DNA from: Chaetomium olivaceum
Taxonomy: Eukaryota; Ascomycota; Sordariomycetes; Sordariales; Chaetomiaceae
NCBI GenBank assembly: GCA_039881045.1
Contig: JAYWVB010000056.1
Location: 124,001-188,000 of the forward strand
Direction of reading: 5' to 3'
Length of the DNA stretch: 64,000 nucleotides
Made by a program: the position numbers and the translations under genes. Below the pieces are notes generated by a model that saw nothing but the letters and a program-made list of their open reading frames with translations, made no database searches and had not been told where the DNA came from. Positions 44,542 through 56,916 of the stretch are shown here, in pieces; the first letter of the stretch is position 1; every line of letters starts with the position of its first letter.

Positions 44542-47500
44542 GGCTGACTTTGCAAGTTGGGAAAATGAGGGTGGGATACTGGACAGTCAATGAGGCCGTA
44601 TTGATCAAAGGGCTTCTTGAAAAGGGTGGGTGGGTGTGCTGCTGAAATTCACCGTACTGTGCTGACTGAACTGACATGAGGATCCCAGATAACGGCTTGT
44701 ACGCCCAACCCAGATCAGGGAGACGTCAGACGTATTTAACTATTTATACGTCGGCCATTCGTCATCCCAGAAGACCCTTCCGGACCGCCGGTTACTGTCA
44801 CCGAGACTGAGGGAGGCTAGCCGGGCCTCCGCCATTCAGCTACCCCTCTTGGACGGGGTGGCTTGACACCCGAGGCCTCAATGGAGATGGAAAACTCCTT
44901 CTGGATTTCACATCAAGCAGCCGATCTGCACTGACGGGCCTCGCTTCTGTGGTGATGGACACAACTAATATCCTTGATAGGCTGCCGAATCCCCGAGAAA
45001 ACGCGGAGCGAGCCTTGAGAAGTCACTATCATTGCGCCGCGTCTCTGCTGGGCGCAACCACATCATGACCTGATATTTTACGGCCCATCCTTCCCCTCAG
45101 TCATTTCACACTGTTATGTGTGTCGTTGGTGTGTGCGCGATGCTTTTGTGACCCGGAAATCGATCGGCCGGCCGATCACATCGAGGTGGCTTTTCAACAA
45201 ATCAGATCCCTGGAAGAATCCCCCGAGACTGGTTCGCCAGGACCCTGGTGCTCCAATTCCTCGGGAGTGATCAGATTTGGGTTTCCACATCCGGTTGATC
45301 GACGCGCCATTGGCACCGCTCGCCGCTGCAGCAAACCATTCTTGACCACCCGCTTCCTCGCATTCCAGCCTTCGTTCACCCCAAAAGCAACACCCCTTCC
45401 GACAAGAGGATAGTTATCGGGAGATGCCCTTTGGGGGTGATCGACACCAGGGTAACAATGCCCGGTCTTTGTGCCCTGCAATGATCCTTGTTGCGTAACT
45501 CTTGCAGGGCTCCAAGGGTCAGCCACCAAACATGACCTGGATCGGACTCCAGCAGGATCTCCGCCCACAGGTATGCAACACAAGATCTGGCGAGCCAAAG
45601 CCACAAGATCGCCGGGCACGTCTACCATGGGACTGGGACAGCCGTGGATTCCGCTAATCCGAGCTCCGGCGATCCGCGGCCTCGATCGAGAGCTCGGCGC
45701 AGTGGTTTATTGCCGGTTTCGTCGCTCGTCACCTGGCGACCCAGCTGCACTCGACCCGTTCAGGGCACCCGGGCTCAGCTGGGATAACCAACGCTAACTA
45801 CCTCAGTCCATGGTGTTGGGAATAACCCCCCCGCTGATTAGACCATTAATCTCAAAAGCGTGGGGCATTGACCTAGTCGGATTCATCTCGAGATCAACAT
45901 CACGCAGCCTCGCAACTCAACATCAGCACGTTTGGGCACCAGGTGTGTTTCATCTGTTCACACCGCCCCCACCCTCTCCCGCACTGTTGCAAGTGAGAGC
46001 GCACTAGAGAACGACGGCTAGGCCCAGCCCACTACCGCTTTTCCTCATTGACATTTTTGAACTCGAGACAAGTGACGCCACCGCAGCCTCACTCACCGCT
46101 AACTACCATGCCTGCATGGGGATGACCCTTGATAGCCCCAATCTCCTACGTAACCCTGATTTGATATCCCTCATGGTTGAGTGGACGGACGGTGTCGGGA
46201 ATCCCCGATATCCGTCAGCCGATGGGGATGGCGTGGCTAAGGCTAACGTCGGGTCGCTGGCGGAAGATCAGCCGTGTGGCCGGTGAGCGTGAGCCTCGCG
46301 TGTTTTGGGTGCGCGGTTTGCCATTGACATGACCAAGGGAGATCCTCTGCTTGGTCAGCTGCTCCAGGAGCACGAGGGCTGCTACACCCATCCACCAAAA
46401 TTAGCATGATTGGCACACACTGCCACGGCGAGAAGTATGCCGCCGGGTTTCGCACCCGTGTGATGCATGTTTAACCCGAAGGGTTGTGTAATCGGCATCC
46501 GGATTTGCTCGAAGCCTGACGTCTCGACGTTCGAGTCCCCTCCAGGAATACCGGATCTCCTCGCCAGTTCCACCTGACCAACGGGATGGTCGACCGAAGT
46601 GGACTGGCCGCTTGCCTGCAGCGCCATCTGTGAGGCCCCATTGGTGTGATCAAACGAGGAAACTGGTGTGGCAGTTGATGCTAAGGACTTAGTCTCTCGA
46701 AATCCAAGACAGGAATGGTACGCTTGTAGCTTTCCTGCATGGCATCATCCCGTCTCCCCAGCTTCAAGCACCTCGGATCCTGGTGACGATCTCAGCCGTG
46801 GTATGTGTGTTCGCATCGACCTTGACACGCTGGGTTTGATGGCACGCCTCGCAGGGTGGAGATCTTGGATCCAGGAACGCTCGGTGGGCCCCAGAGTCAC
46901 AACTTCGGGCCGTCGAGCGGGAGCTAAGGTACGTCGCGGGGATGCTCGCTCGAGGTTTCGCCACATCAGCGCAGGGCCTCCTTGTCGGGGGAGTGGACCA
47001 GAAGCGATCTGTTAACGATTGGTCGGGGGCGAGCCATGAGGGCGCGTCACAGGTGGCTTGGTCGTGTGGTTGGCAAGTCCAGGAAGCATCAAGAACGGCT
47101 TCTTCCGAGGTGTTTGAATTTCCCTAGCCGGCCGTCACCACCGCCACCCCCGAGCGCTGATTACTGAACCTTGATTCGCCAACGTTACACGACGGCGAGA
47201 ATGCGTTGAGAAGCCAGCTGAAGCCTGAACGGCTCATAGGACGCCAGGACAACCGGAACACGGCCGTCCATCATGAAGAAGCTGAACCAGGGATTTAACC
47301 GCTGTGAGGCCTTCCAGTCTCGCCCACGATAGGCCGCTGCAGGTGGGTGGAAACGTCCGAAATAATAACAAAGATCCCCCCTTTAGCGAATCTCCAGCCG
47401 GCTGTCTCAGACAACGGGTCCACGCCTCTACAACCGACGGATGACTGGTCGCACTACTTTGAGACTTTCACCGGTCTCGAACGTTAGTCGTACTCGGGCA

Positions 47501-47925
47501 ATGATTTGGTATTCGAGAGAAAAAGAAGACAAAAATACAGACAAGAAGATAGGCAGCAAAAACCAAGAAAGGTCTGCTCCGAGCCCGATAGCCGTCGGCT
47601 CAATCTCTGGCCCCTGCTAGTAAGCTCTAGCGAAAGGCACATGCCCCTTCCCTGCTTCGACGACTGCAGATGGAATCCCCTTTTCCCGACCGGCGACAAC
47701 GCGGCTCTCTGCCTCAAAACGAATCTAGCGAGCCCCTCCCATCCCTCCTCCAGAAAGAAAAGAAAAGAAAAACCCCCCAAAAGAAAAACCTGACCCCCCT
47801 TTCCCCCCCACCATAGCCCCTTTCGTTCCCTAACCATCCACCACCCACCACCCACCACTCACCCACCCACACACAGACACACACATCAAACCCCATCCAC
47901 ACACAGACACACACACATCTCTTTT
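44542..47925. other. 3.4 kb gene-poor DNA
   Basis: Only short frames without domains are present. I looked for transposase or reverse transcriptase remnants and recognised none. A frame at 46982-47167 is basic (RAMRARHRWLGRVVGKSRKH) but isolated. A CA/CAC-rich tract begins at about 47825-47915, just 3' of the second Cys-rich gene. Confidence 0.4.
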
Positions 47926-48262
47926 TCACCTCCGGCTCCTCCGAGCGGCCGCAGCAGAAGAAGAAGGGGCCCCGCTCCCGGACGAGGCCGAGAGGCTACC
48001 GCCCGAGTCGGCCCCGCAGGCCTCGCAGCAGGTGTGGTAGCAGAAGGTGTCCGGGCTGGTGCGCAGCCGGTGCTGGCACCACCGGTGCTCGTTGGCCCGC
48101 CCGCCGCACTGGCAGCACGCCCAGCGCCCGCCCAGCTGGGCCAGCCGGCACCCGCCGGACTCGCAGTCGGGCGAGATGAGGCAGCCGCCTGTTGCGCTGT
48201 TTGTTTTTTGGTTTTTTGGTCAGCGGGAGGGTTGGTTTGTGTGTTTGGGGTTGGGGTTTGTG

Positions 48263-48321
<59 letters not shown>

Positions 48322-48923
48322 GTTTGTTCTCCTGGTGTTTTCGGGTGTTTTTGCTTTCTCGTTTGTCTGCTGCCCCTTGTCTGGAGGAGGGTGGTGGTGG
48401 ATGGATGGATAGGGGGGGAGGCAAAGGGGGGCGAGGCGAGAGTTACACAGCTGAGGGACCAGGCTTGCTGCTGCTGGTACGTACCATGGATCGTTGTAGT
48501 CCACCTGGTTCATGGGCGAAGCGTTGTCGCCACAGAAAGCGTGGTCGCACGGCTGCATCTCGCCCGTGATTGGGTCGGTCACGGCGCAGTGGCAGTACTC
48601 GTAGTTGATGATGATCTCGATTGGCCGCGTGCATGGGGGCAGGTCTGAAAGTACATAATGCGGCCGTCAGTCAACGAACGCGGTTAGGACTTCAATAGGA
48701 AGGAGGAGTGGAGTGGCTTCAACTGCTTGCTTGCTTGCTTGCTTGGGCGGGGGCTGGTCTCGGGTGGGTTGGGTCCCGGGCGCGGCATGTGGGAAGAGGC
48801 CGTGATGCGCCGGTGGCGAAGACATCTTTCAGAAGTTCCCGAACCAGCCGGGAGGGGGAGCCAATCGAGAGAGGAGGCTGGGGTGGACGTACGGTGGTGG
48901 TGGGAGTAGCTCCAAAAACACAT
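47926..48923 (-). CDS. Cys/His-rich small protein 2 (three exons)
   Basis: Exons 48923-48893, 48644-48485 and 48196-47926, 153 residues. Exon 1 encodes MCFWSYSHHH. Exon 2 encodes a Cys-rich segment (PPCTRPIEIIINYEYCHC, then CDHAFCGDN and NQVDYNDP). Exon 3 encodes CLISPDCESGGCRLAQLGGR, WACCQCGG, RWC and FCYHTCCEACG, ending in a Ser/Ala/Arg tail. Phases close (1, then 2) with GTACGT donors and CAG acceptors; the second acceptor was chosen by frame. The layout parallels the protein at 43918-44541. Intron 2 (288 nt) contains a 28-unit CA/GT microsatellite. No named family is recognised; zinc binding is inferred from CXXC and HXCC pairs. Confidence 0.62.
48265..48320. repeat. (GT)28 microsatellite inside an intron
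   Basis: 56 bases of uninterrupted GT on the plus strand, (AC)n in the sense of the host gene, within intron 2 of the second Cys-rich gene. It is expected to be polymorphic between isolates. Confidence 0.97.
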
Positions 48924-51900
48924 CTTGTGAGTTTCCGTCCTTCTTTTTCTTCTCTTATGCTTTTCTTTTTTACTCTCCCCTTTCTTTTTCTTGCGTCGAC
49001 CTTATCTCAGTCCCAGAGTTCCGATCTTGGGGTATGTATGGCCGTTCTTTTGTTAGTCCTCTGTGTTGTTCCCTTCGGGCACTGTTGTCAACGCAGTCCC
49101 GCAACGGCCAGTGGCACGTTCTTGGGCTGAGAGTATGTCAAGTGGCAGACTCTTGTGCCGTGATGCCCAAAGTCAAGGCCGGCGATGGATCGGGGTATAT
49201 CCTGGCAGGGATGCCGACAGGGAAGGCTTGGCTTCACTGTGTGTGGGTGAGGAATCACTGAGGTCGTTCGACTGATATACCGAGTGGGGATATCGTTTTC
49301 TGGGCTGGTGGACCGACGCTTGAGCTGCTGTTGTCCCACGATATATCAAACGCTTGCGGTGCGGTTGGTCTCACACTTCCAAGCCAGTTGTTGGATGGTG
49401 GTTCCTGACGACTGTGCTAGTCCGCAGGCGCCGTGCTGCCCTGGATACTCTGGACGAGACGTTCAAGTGATAGGGAGGCCTTCAAGTGATGAGCATTGGA
49501 CGGATGATCAAGATTAAACTCGACCGGAGGGTTAGAGGATCGTTTCAAGAGATCACCACGTGGTTGTCGATAGAAGGGAAAGCTGACTCGAGGCAGGGTA
49601 CAGTGGGTGCCGACCGCGGACGAGGAGGGTGATAGGGGAGGTTAATGGACTATGAGTTCAGCGCGGTTCGAACCGACGGCAACGTCTTTGATGATGTTCA
49701 TAGGGGGGGAAGCTGGTGTTGTCCGGGTATTTCAAACAGGGAAGTCGGCAACACGGTTCCTTATATATCAGCCCGGCTGGTCGAGGGAGACGAGGGCCGC
49801 AAGGCTGTTGGTGTTGACGAAGCATGGTACGGACCGCCAGCGCGGCATCGATGGAAACGGTGTGACCGTGTCTGACCTCCCAGCCGTCCGCAGCACACCG
49901 GCCCTCTTCAACCCCTCCTCCTCTTGCTAGGCGATTGGGCTTCGTCGTCATCAAGCCTCCCCACCGGTGGCTAAGCTCTCAGTCCGAAACCTTGGCAATA
50001 TTTTGTTTGGGAGCTCTGTGCCCTGGGGCGGGGGGACCGAGTCGTCATCAAAGATGAATAGGGAAATCGTAGGCGCCGGGGGGCCCCAATCTGTCTCGTC
50101 ACTAGGCTGGCGCGGGTTATTGACAGCCATTGTCCAACATAACGGTGTCAGCACGTGGCCCCGGGGTCGTCCGTGAGCTTGCCTGCCCCCGGGGTATGGT
50201 AGAAACGTGGTACAGTGCGGGTGTGGGCTCGAGACAGGAGTGACACAAAGCTGAGACATGGTCTTCTCTCCCCCCCACGGTAGCACGGATGGAGCGCTCT
50301 CAGCAACTTTGGGTTCCGAAAGAGGTCGGACAAGGCTTTTTCATTGGCAGTAGCTGACATCTAAGACAGGGTTGGGCTTGTTATATTGCCCTATTTGGCT
50401 ATTTTGGCGTCGGTTGACTCGGTTCAGCCCCGTCGTCCAGCACCGAGGGCTCGGGTCCGCCGGAAGTCGAAGCCTTGTGACGGCGCAGACCCCGGAACTT
50501 GCCATGAAGAACATTCTATTAATATTCTAAGCCAATTGTGTCGGAGCTGAAGTCGCCTACAGTACCCGGGCTTGCTGTATCTCATCAAATCCCGGCCCCC
50601 TTCGAGGCTCGGGTACTTCCTTTATTACGCGCCCTCCTCCCACTGAGACACGGAGAGACGCAATGAGGGACAAATTCAAACCCGGTGTGAAGCACAGATC
50701 TCCACTGGCACTATTTACAGCAACATTGACAAGAATCGATGAGAAAGCAAAAAGCTGATTGATAAGATGCCGCCCGACACAGTTGCCGATTGGACAGCTC
50801 GAGTCTTCCACGTCGGACTCCTCACACACCTTGGATACGCGTCTGAGGCGGTAAGCCATTGACGTCTCATGTCCGGAGGGGCACAAAGCAAGGGGGGCAG
50901 GGTCCGCGGGGATGCCAGTTCTATGTAGAGCGGACCCCCTAAACCTTCTACCAACACCCATGACTTCCCAGTTTCGTCGTCGGTCTGGCAAGCTTGCGGG
51001 GGATGAAGTCGAGGTTAGGGATGATGGGGAGCGGGGTTGAAGCGGCTCTTACACCGCACAGCCACCCCCCTGGATCCCTGTAACCTGTTCCATCTTTTTG
51101 ACGTCTCAACGGTTTTGGAGGCGAGATCAGAAGATCTGCATCGACGGCGATCGCCCAGACCAGATCGACTGCGCAGACGCGGGCCTTATCACGGCATCGG
51201 CCTGTATCGATGGAAATCATGTCAATGGCATGTCGTTGCCGTCGATCACGAAGTCGTGGAAGCTTCTATAAAAAGCAATGCATTCCCCCGAGATATAACA
51301 AATGCTGTTGCCAAGCCGGGAGCTCCTCCGAGCTGAGACGGCTTGCTTGCGTCAACCTCATTCACTCCCAACGATGCTTTGGAATTCACGGTGCTGGTGT
51401 ACATAGCACAGGTCCCGCCTCCTAAGATCGGGGCGATGACGACGGGGGCTGTTCTCGATCTGCCTAGGGTGTGACTGAAACCCTAGCGATGGAGTCTTGA
51501 TACACCAAGCGGGGACCCCGTCCCGATCCCCAGTCGCATTCTCCACGCCGACCTGTCGATCAAAGATAAGGTATTGGGAAAAGGGCCATTAGATGATTTA
51601 ATTTGTCTTCAGCTGAAAGAATTCCCCGCCCCAACAAGGTGCTTCTACACATCGTCCCCGCGGTGTAAAAGGCTTGACCTGCTTGTCGTGCTTGGCTCTA
51701 CGAGACCACGATACCAAGACTGAAACGTGTCAAAGTTTCAAACAAAACGCAATTTTCATAGGACAGCACACTGGCCTTCCTTGTCGAGAAATCAGATCTA
51801 GATGCCTCGGCATTTTCCTCCACAAGCATGTGCGCGCCGAACCTCATTGACCGATGAGCGGATGAACAAGCAGTTCGGACGTCCCTTAAGATTGATTTCA

Positions 51901-52715
51901 ATGCAGTCAACTGAAAGAGACTACACGTCGGGGAAATTACCTACCGTAGAATCACTTTATGATAACGCCTCTTTTGGCTCGACTTAAGCCCAAAGAACGA
52001 TATCATTACCGTGTTCTATCGAGCCTCACCCAACATTGCCCAACCCGTCTTTGAAATGTGTCAAAACCGTTGATTCAACCCTTGACAATGCCGGTCAGAG
52101 CTATGAATAGAGGAAACGGCAAACATGGGCTAAATGCCGGTTGAAACACCTGGCGGTTAGGTGGGTGGAGGTTGAAACGGGACGAGAAAACAACTGTCAG
52201 GACAGCAACGCCATGGATGTTATGTTTCTGTTTTTAGTAAGTAGTTTGGGACAGGGACACGACATCCATCGTTTGACCAAGCCCTGCTCAGTCGGGTCTT
52301 ACACGGTTCGTAGAGTTTGATTGCCCATTGCTCCGAAAAGGAGGCGGATTTGATGCAAGTCAGATTATGATTCTGAAGACTACGGTTCGTACTGATGCGC
52401 CGGCCGAGTGTCCCTGTAGTATGGTGAGTCCTCAAATCCTTTCGGTGACGTTTCCAGCTTGATACCCGAGGTGTCACTAGTAGGCTTGAATCCTCCGCCT
52501 GAGACTCCCAATGCGTGTCTATGACCCGAGACACATCCTGTAATACAGCGGCGGCCCAACTCATGGCACCTCTCCGCCTAGATGCAGAGGTCTGAAATCC
52601 GAAATATCACACATGAGAATCAGATCTGTCTATATGCTACTAATCATAGCTCTTCCGCATTTGGGGGCCCAAACCCACCCACTTCATGCCTCTTTGGAGA
52701 AGGGGCCACCCCCCT
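48924..52715. other. 3.8 kb gene-poor DNA
   Basis: No exon chain with domain content was found on either strand. It includes a T/C-rich stretch at 48935-49000, the palindrome GGTTCGAACC near 49667, and a short inverted repeat CTAGGGT/ACCCTAG at about 51463-51487. The last part is the 3' flank of the DUF89 gene. Confidence 0.42.
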
Positions 52716-54468
52716 TTACGTCCCCTTGGAGAAGGACACGACCGCCCATTTCCCGTTCCACGCCCACTTGCGCGCCCCTGAGTCACCGCCCCCGCCTTCC
52801 ATCGCCTTGAGCTTCTCGTCCTCGCCCGGCTTCAGCCCCACCACGACATCCGCCTTACACGTCCGCAGCGCCAGCACGTTGAGCCCCGAGCCCGGCCCCA
52901 GCGGGCCAATGGCCTCGGTGAACGGCGTAGTCGGGTCCCAGGCAACCTGTACGGGTAGTCAGTCAGTCAGTCAGCCAGCTATCCAAAAGGCAGCCGTGTC
53001 ATAAGAACAGGGCCACTCACATCCCCAACCAGTTTCCGGTAGTTCAGGTCCCCCTTAAACACCACCAACTCGGCCTCCCTTAAATCCTCCACCAACCCCT
53101 CCGCCTCACCGGGCAAGCGCCAAAAGCTCCCCGGCCCCGTCCACACCCGATTCGGCCGCAACACAAGCTGGCCCTCGGCATGGAAACGACTCCACTCCGC
53201 AAACAAGAACTCCAACTCCCCGACTTCCGCCTCACTCAACCGCGGCGGCTCGACCCCTTGCAGGGTATCCTCCTCGGTAGGCGTCTCATAAAACGCGCGC
53301 GGGCCAGCGAGCGCGGTCAGCAGCGAGGCAAAGTCGCCCGGCAGCACATCCGACACGAACCAGGGGATGGACTTGGGGTGCAGCACGACGGTGGTCGCCA
53401 GGCCGGCGGACAGCAGATACCCGGCCAGGATCAGGTCGACGTAGAGCTCGAACCCGGCGTTGTCGAGCACGATATCGACCCTGCGCTCGCCCTTCGGCTT
53501 GGCCTCCCTCGCGGCACGCAGGTGGGCGTAGACCTGCGGTAGGTCGTTGACGAGGATGTTCTTCTCGGCGTTGCGGCGGGCCTCGGACCCCTGCAGCTTC
53601 TGGATGTCCTCGTAGGTCAGGCTGGTGAGCAGCGAGAGGTCGGTCGCGTTGCCCCAGAGGCAGACCTCGCACATCTCGGCGAACAGGAGGGCGTCGGCTT
53701 CCGGGTCGTGCGCGGCGGCGGTCGGGGAGCGGAGTTGTGTGACCAGGTCCTTGTAGCGTGCCGCGAGCTCGAGGACGGCGGGGCGCGAGGACCGGAAGGT
53801 CTTGATCTTTTGGCGGGCGAACACGTCGTAGTTCTTCCAGTGGGTGGAGAGGGTGAAGGAGGTGGACATGCGGCTGTGTGGTTGGGAGGAGGGGTGGTTA
53901 GTGAGGGGCGCGGGTGGGAGGAGGGTAAGCGGCGGTGGTACCGGAAGAGATAGCACTCGGTGAAGAGCCAGGGAGCATTGTGCCAGGTGATCTTGCCGAG
54001 CTGTTCAAGCTCCTTGTTGTATCCGGCCACATCGGGGTGGCCATCGTCGCGGATGGGTCTGTAATGCCATATCTTGAGCCTCTGGTATGAAATCGAGAGA
54101 GTGTGGGCATACCCACGTCAAGGCTCGGTCGTGTTGCACCTCGTACTTGAGCTTGGCGAGCTCGGCGACGATCTCCTTGCCCTCCGCTTGTTTCTCACCG
54201 GCATCGCAAGAACCCACGCTGCGATAGGCATCGTCAATTGCTTGGGTCTAACAAGTATGGTATTGTCAGTCGATGTTCTCGAGGTTTAAATAGAAGCTAG
54301 CAAGCAGTAAACCGACGATGATGATGGGCCATCGTTGCCGGGCTGTCTGCCAGGCGAACGATGTCTGGTCGGCCGTCGAGTACGGCGCTGTATGAGTAAG
54401 GGTCAGGGTCAGTCTTGTACTAGAAGGAAAGAGAGAGTGATCATACCAAGCTTGGGGTCAAGATCCAT
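52716..54468 (-). CDS. DUF89/ARMT1-type damage-control phosphatase
   Basis: Six exons on the minus strand: 54468-54447, 54387-54317, 54247-54117, 54058-53942, 53873-53021, 52946-52716; 474 residues, matching the yeast YMR027W and human ARMT1 class. Motifs: WPIIITQAIDDAYR, WHNAPWLFTECYLFRRM (spanning two junctions), YDVFARQK, the metal-binding VDIVLDNAGFELYVDLILA with Asp-Asn, HPKSIPWFVSDV, and VVFKGDLNYRKLVGD followed by the last exon AWDPTTPF...LRTCKADVVVGL. These enzymes hydrolyse damaged sugar phosphates such as fructose-1-phosphate with Mn or Co. All phases close without stop codons. The final exon is needed: without it the frame ends in intron sequence nine codons after KLVGD. Confidence 0.93.
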
Positions 54469-54870
54469 CTTGGCAGTTGGTTGGCGAGTGTTGGAGTTGC
54501 GGCTTGGGGGGATGGAATGGGAATGTTTATTGGCGGGTAGCTTTGGAGGGGTCAATTCCGGGCGCGATTAGCGATATCGGGCTCGGCGGCAGGGGGCTGA
54601 GTTACTCGGCCTTTTCTTAGCATCATTCAAGAGTTTGGAATGATATCAAGAAAACAATGAACGCATCGTGTTATAAGGAGGTGAGTTATAGTCTCATTAT
54701 TTACATTCTTGGAAGTCGTGTCGTCTAATCGTTATTCATCACGGCAGATATCAATCAACATCAATGACAACCGCCGGCCCCCCTAAAAGAACAAGAACAA
54801 CCACCCCACCAAAACGCCATGGTATCATTCCCAAACAAACAAAATGGAACACCCTCACACCCTCACACCT
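54469..54870. other. Spacer between DUF89 and lipase genes
   Basis: About 400 bases holding the 5' flank of the DUF89 gene and the 3' flank of the lipase gene, both on the minus strand. It includes a run of CACACCCT and ACCACC units near 54800-54870. I see no gene. Confidence 0.5.
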
Positions 54871-56916
54871 TCAATACCCCATCCCCGTAACAGCCCCCAC
54901 AGCCAACACCTCAATGCGCCCGGCATACAACTTCATCATATGGGCCACGGGATCCCCCCACACCACCCCGCGCAGCTGCTCGTCCGTAACAATCTGCGCA
55001 ACAACGCCCTCATGCAACCGCTCCTCGACCGTCGTCTTCCCCCGTCTCAAACGCGCCTTCGGATCCCCCGACCGCAGCACCACGACCCGGCCCGCGCAGC
55101 TTAGCGTACTGGGCGGAACGCTCCACGCCGGGCCGACCGTTTTGGACGACGACCGGGAGCTGGTGGTGCTGGTTGATGATACGGTGGTGGAGGACGATTT
55201 GCTGGAGGCTTTGTCGCCGCCGCGTCGGGATTTCTTGCTGCTGCTGTTGCTTCGCGAGGAGGATGTAGATTTTCGCGAGTCGGCGATGGTTCGCGGCGCC
55301 GGGGCGGCAAAGAGTTCGAGAAGGCTCTTGACGTAGGCCTTGTCGGCGCGCGTTACCGGGTCGCCTTCGTTGACGAAGCTGAGAAAGACGCTTTTTCTTA
55401 GATGGTCGGGTTTTGTTAGCGGGACTAGGCTGATGGGTGGTGTCCCGAAGGTAACGCAGTGGATGCGCTTGAAACAGCCGGCGACGATGTTGAGTTCGGT
55501 TTCGGCTGCCTTGGAAGTCGCCAGCATGTGGCTGTAGAGGAGCGCGGCAACTGCGCCGCCGGCGCTGTGGCCGGTGATGAGGAGAGAGTAAGATGCGCGC
55601 CACGGGTCCTCCTCAAGAAGTTGACGGAGTCGGCGGGCGACCGGGGCCACCATCTTGCGGGCGACGGAAAGGAAACCAGAGTGGCAAAGGTTGCCCGGGT
55701 CGTCCTGACTTGGGTTTAGTATCACAAACGCTCTCGAGGGGCAAGGAGATAACATACCAAAAAGCCCGCCGGCGATGTTGGCGTCATATCTAGGTTCACC
55801 GCCCAGTCCATAAAGGTAGCCGTACCGCGAATGGCAAAGACAATCGTGTTCATGGAGTCCATGGGTATCGACTTGATCACCATGGCCTTGGTGCCCGTTC
55901 GCCAGTCGGCGTCAACGTGCGCATCTCGCTCGGCGCGCGCTGTCGGCGGTTCATACACCCTCTCCGAGTACTGGGCCGCTAGGCAAAGAAGGGGGTACGT
56001 TGGGATGTAACTGAGACTTTATTAGTGAAGACTCTAGACAATTCGGCGTGAAATCCATACAGTTTTAGGGGCGGTAGGTTCATAGGCAGTCTTGAGTTCG
56101 CATAGTGGTCCACCTTCGCAAAGAAGCTCCCCGAGACAACCGCGGCGGCAGCAGTTGTCTGGCCCTTTGGGTGCGCTTTGCCCTGACTCTTCCTGCTAGA
56201 CTTGGTAACGCTTTTCTCAATGGCCGGTAATTCGGGCGATTGCGGTTGCCCTTGCGTTTGCGCGGATTGCCACGCAAATATGTCGTGCTCTTTTCCATTG
56301 TAGCCGCCACAATCAATCTTGGTCAAGACGTTGTCGAAACGGTGAGATATCTCATCGACCATGGCGTTGCTCTGGCTCACTAGCTGCCCCCACAGCCGTG
56401 CCATGACGGTAGCATTCCATCTAGTAACTGCTGGGTACCCTGAAAGACGCGATTCGAGACCTCTTCTATGACACCGTTGCCTTGGCTGACCAGCTGGTTC
56501 CCGCGGCTATGCCACGCTGAGAGGCCATTGTCCAGTAACTGCTCGGTGCTATGATACACTTCCTTGGCCAGATCCGCTGCGGAACCGAGATTCAGTTTAC
56601 CCAGAGATGCGGTCGGTGCGTAAGATGGTGGCGGGATGTCCTTGGGTGGCGGCGGCGGCGGTGCACCGAGATAATAGTGGTGTTGGTTCACGACGATGGG
56701 CGGGTATGAGCCATGAGGGTGATAGTGAGGTGGGGATTGAGCTTCAGCATTCCATCCAGGAGGTGGAGGGAGAAGGCCGGCTGGCTGGAAAGGAACTGGC
56801 TGGGTTTGGGTTGGTGGTGATGGCGGCGCTCGGCTCTGCAAAGATGCCCTCCGACCCTTGGGCTGGGGAGGTGGTGAATCCTTCTTCACTTTCTTGGATC
56901 TGAGGAAGAACCCCAT
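54871..56916 (-). CDS. Class 3 lipase with Pro-rich repeat N-terminus (one frame break)
   Basis: Three exons: 56916-56061, 56010-55758 and 55704-54871; about 647 residues once one missing base is allowed. The N-terminus has a basic start, then a Pro/His/Tyr-rich region with PPPPPP, then two copies of a roughly 37-residue helical repeat (EQLLDNGLSAWHSRGNQLVS; QQLLDGMLPSWHGCG then QLVSQSNAMVDE). The frame breaks inside the second copy at a five-base run (56387-56391), where one more base rejoins both parts and also makes exon 1 end in the phase exon 2 needs. The hydrolase follows: NTIVFAIRGTATFMDWAVNLD, the nucleophile elbow ITGHSAGGAVAALL, and VTFGTPPIS. A long Ser/Lys insertion lies at about 510-580. 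It is predicted to hydrolyse acylglycerols or phospholipids; no signal peptide was seen, so it is intracellular. Confidence 0.87.

Noticed and set aside
46487..46555. tRNA suggested by GACGTTCGAGTCCCC near 46528
   Set aside because: The putative T stem does not pair and no A box lies upstream at a suitable distance.
44542..47925. Degenerate transposon or missed gene between the two Cys-rich genes
   Set aside because: No reverse transcriptase, integrase or transposase motif and no terminal repeats could be found by eye.
51463..51487. Telomere-like or terminator hairpin from CTAGGGT/ACCCTAG
   Set aside because: Only a single 7-bp stem without repeat units; chance is sufficient.
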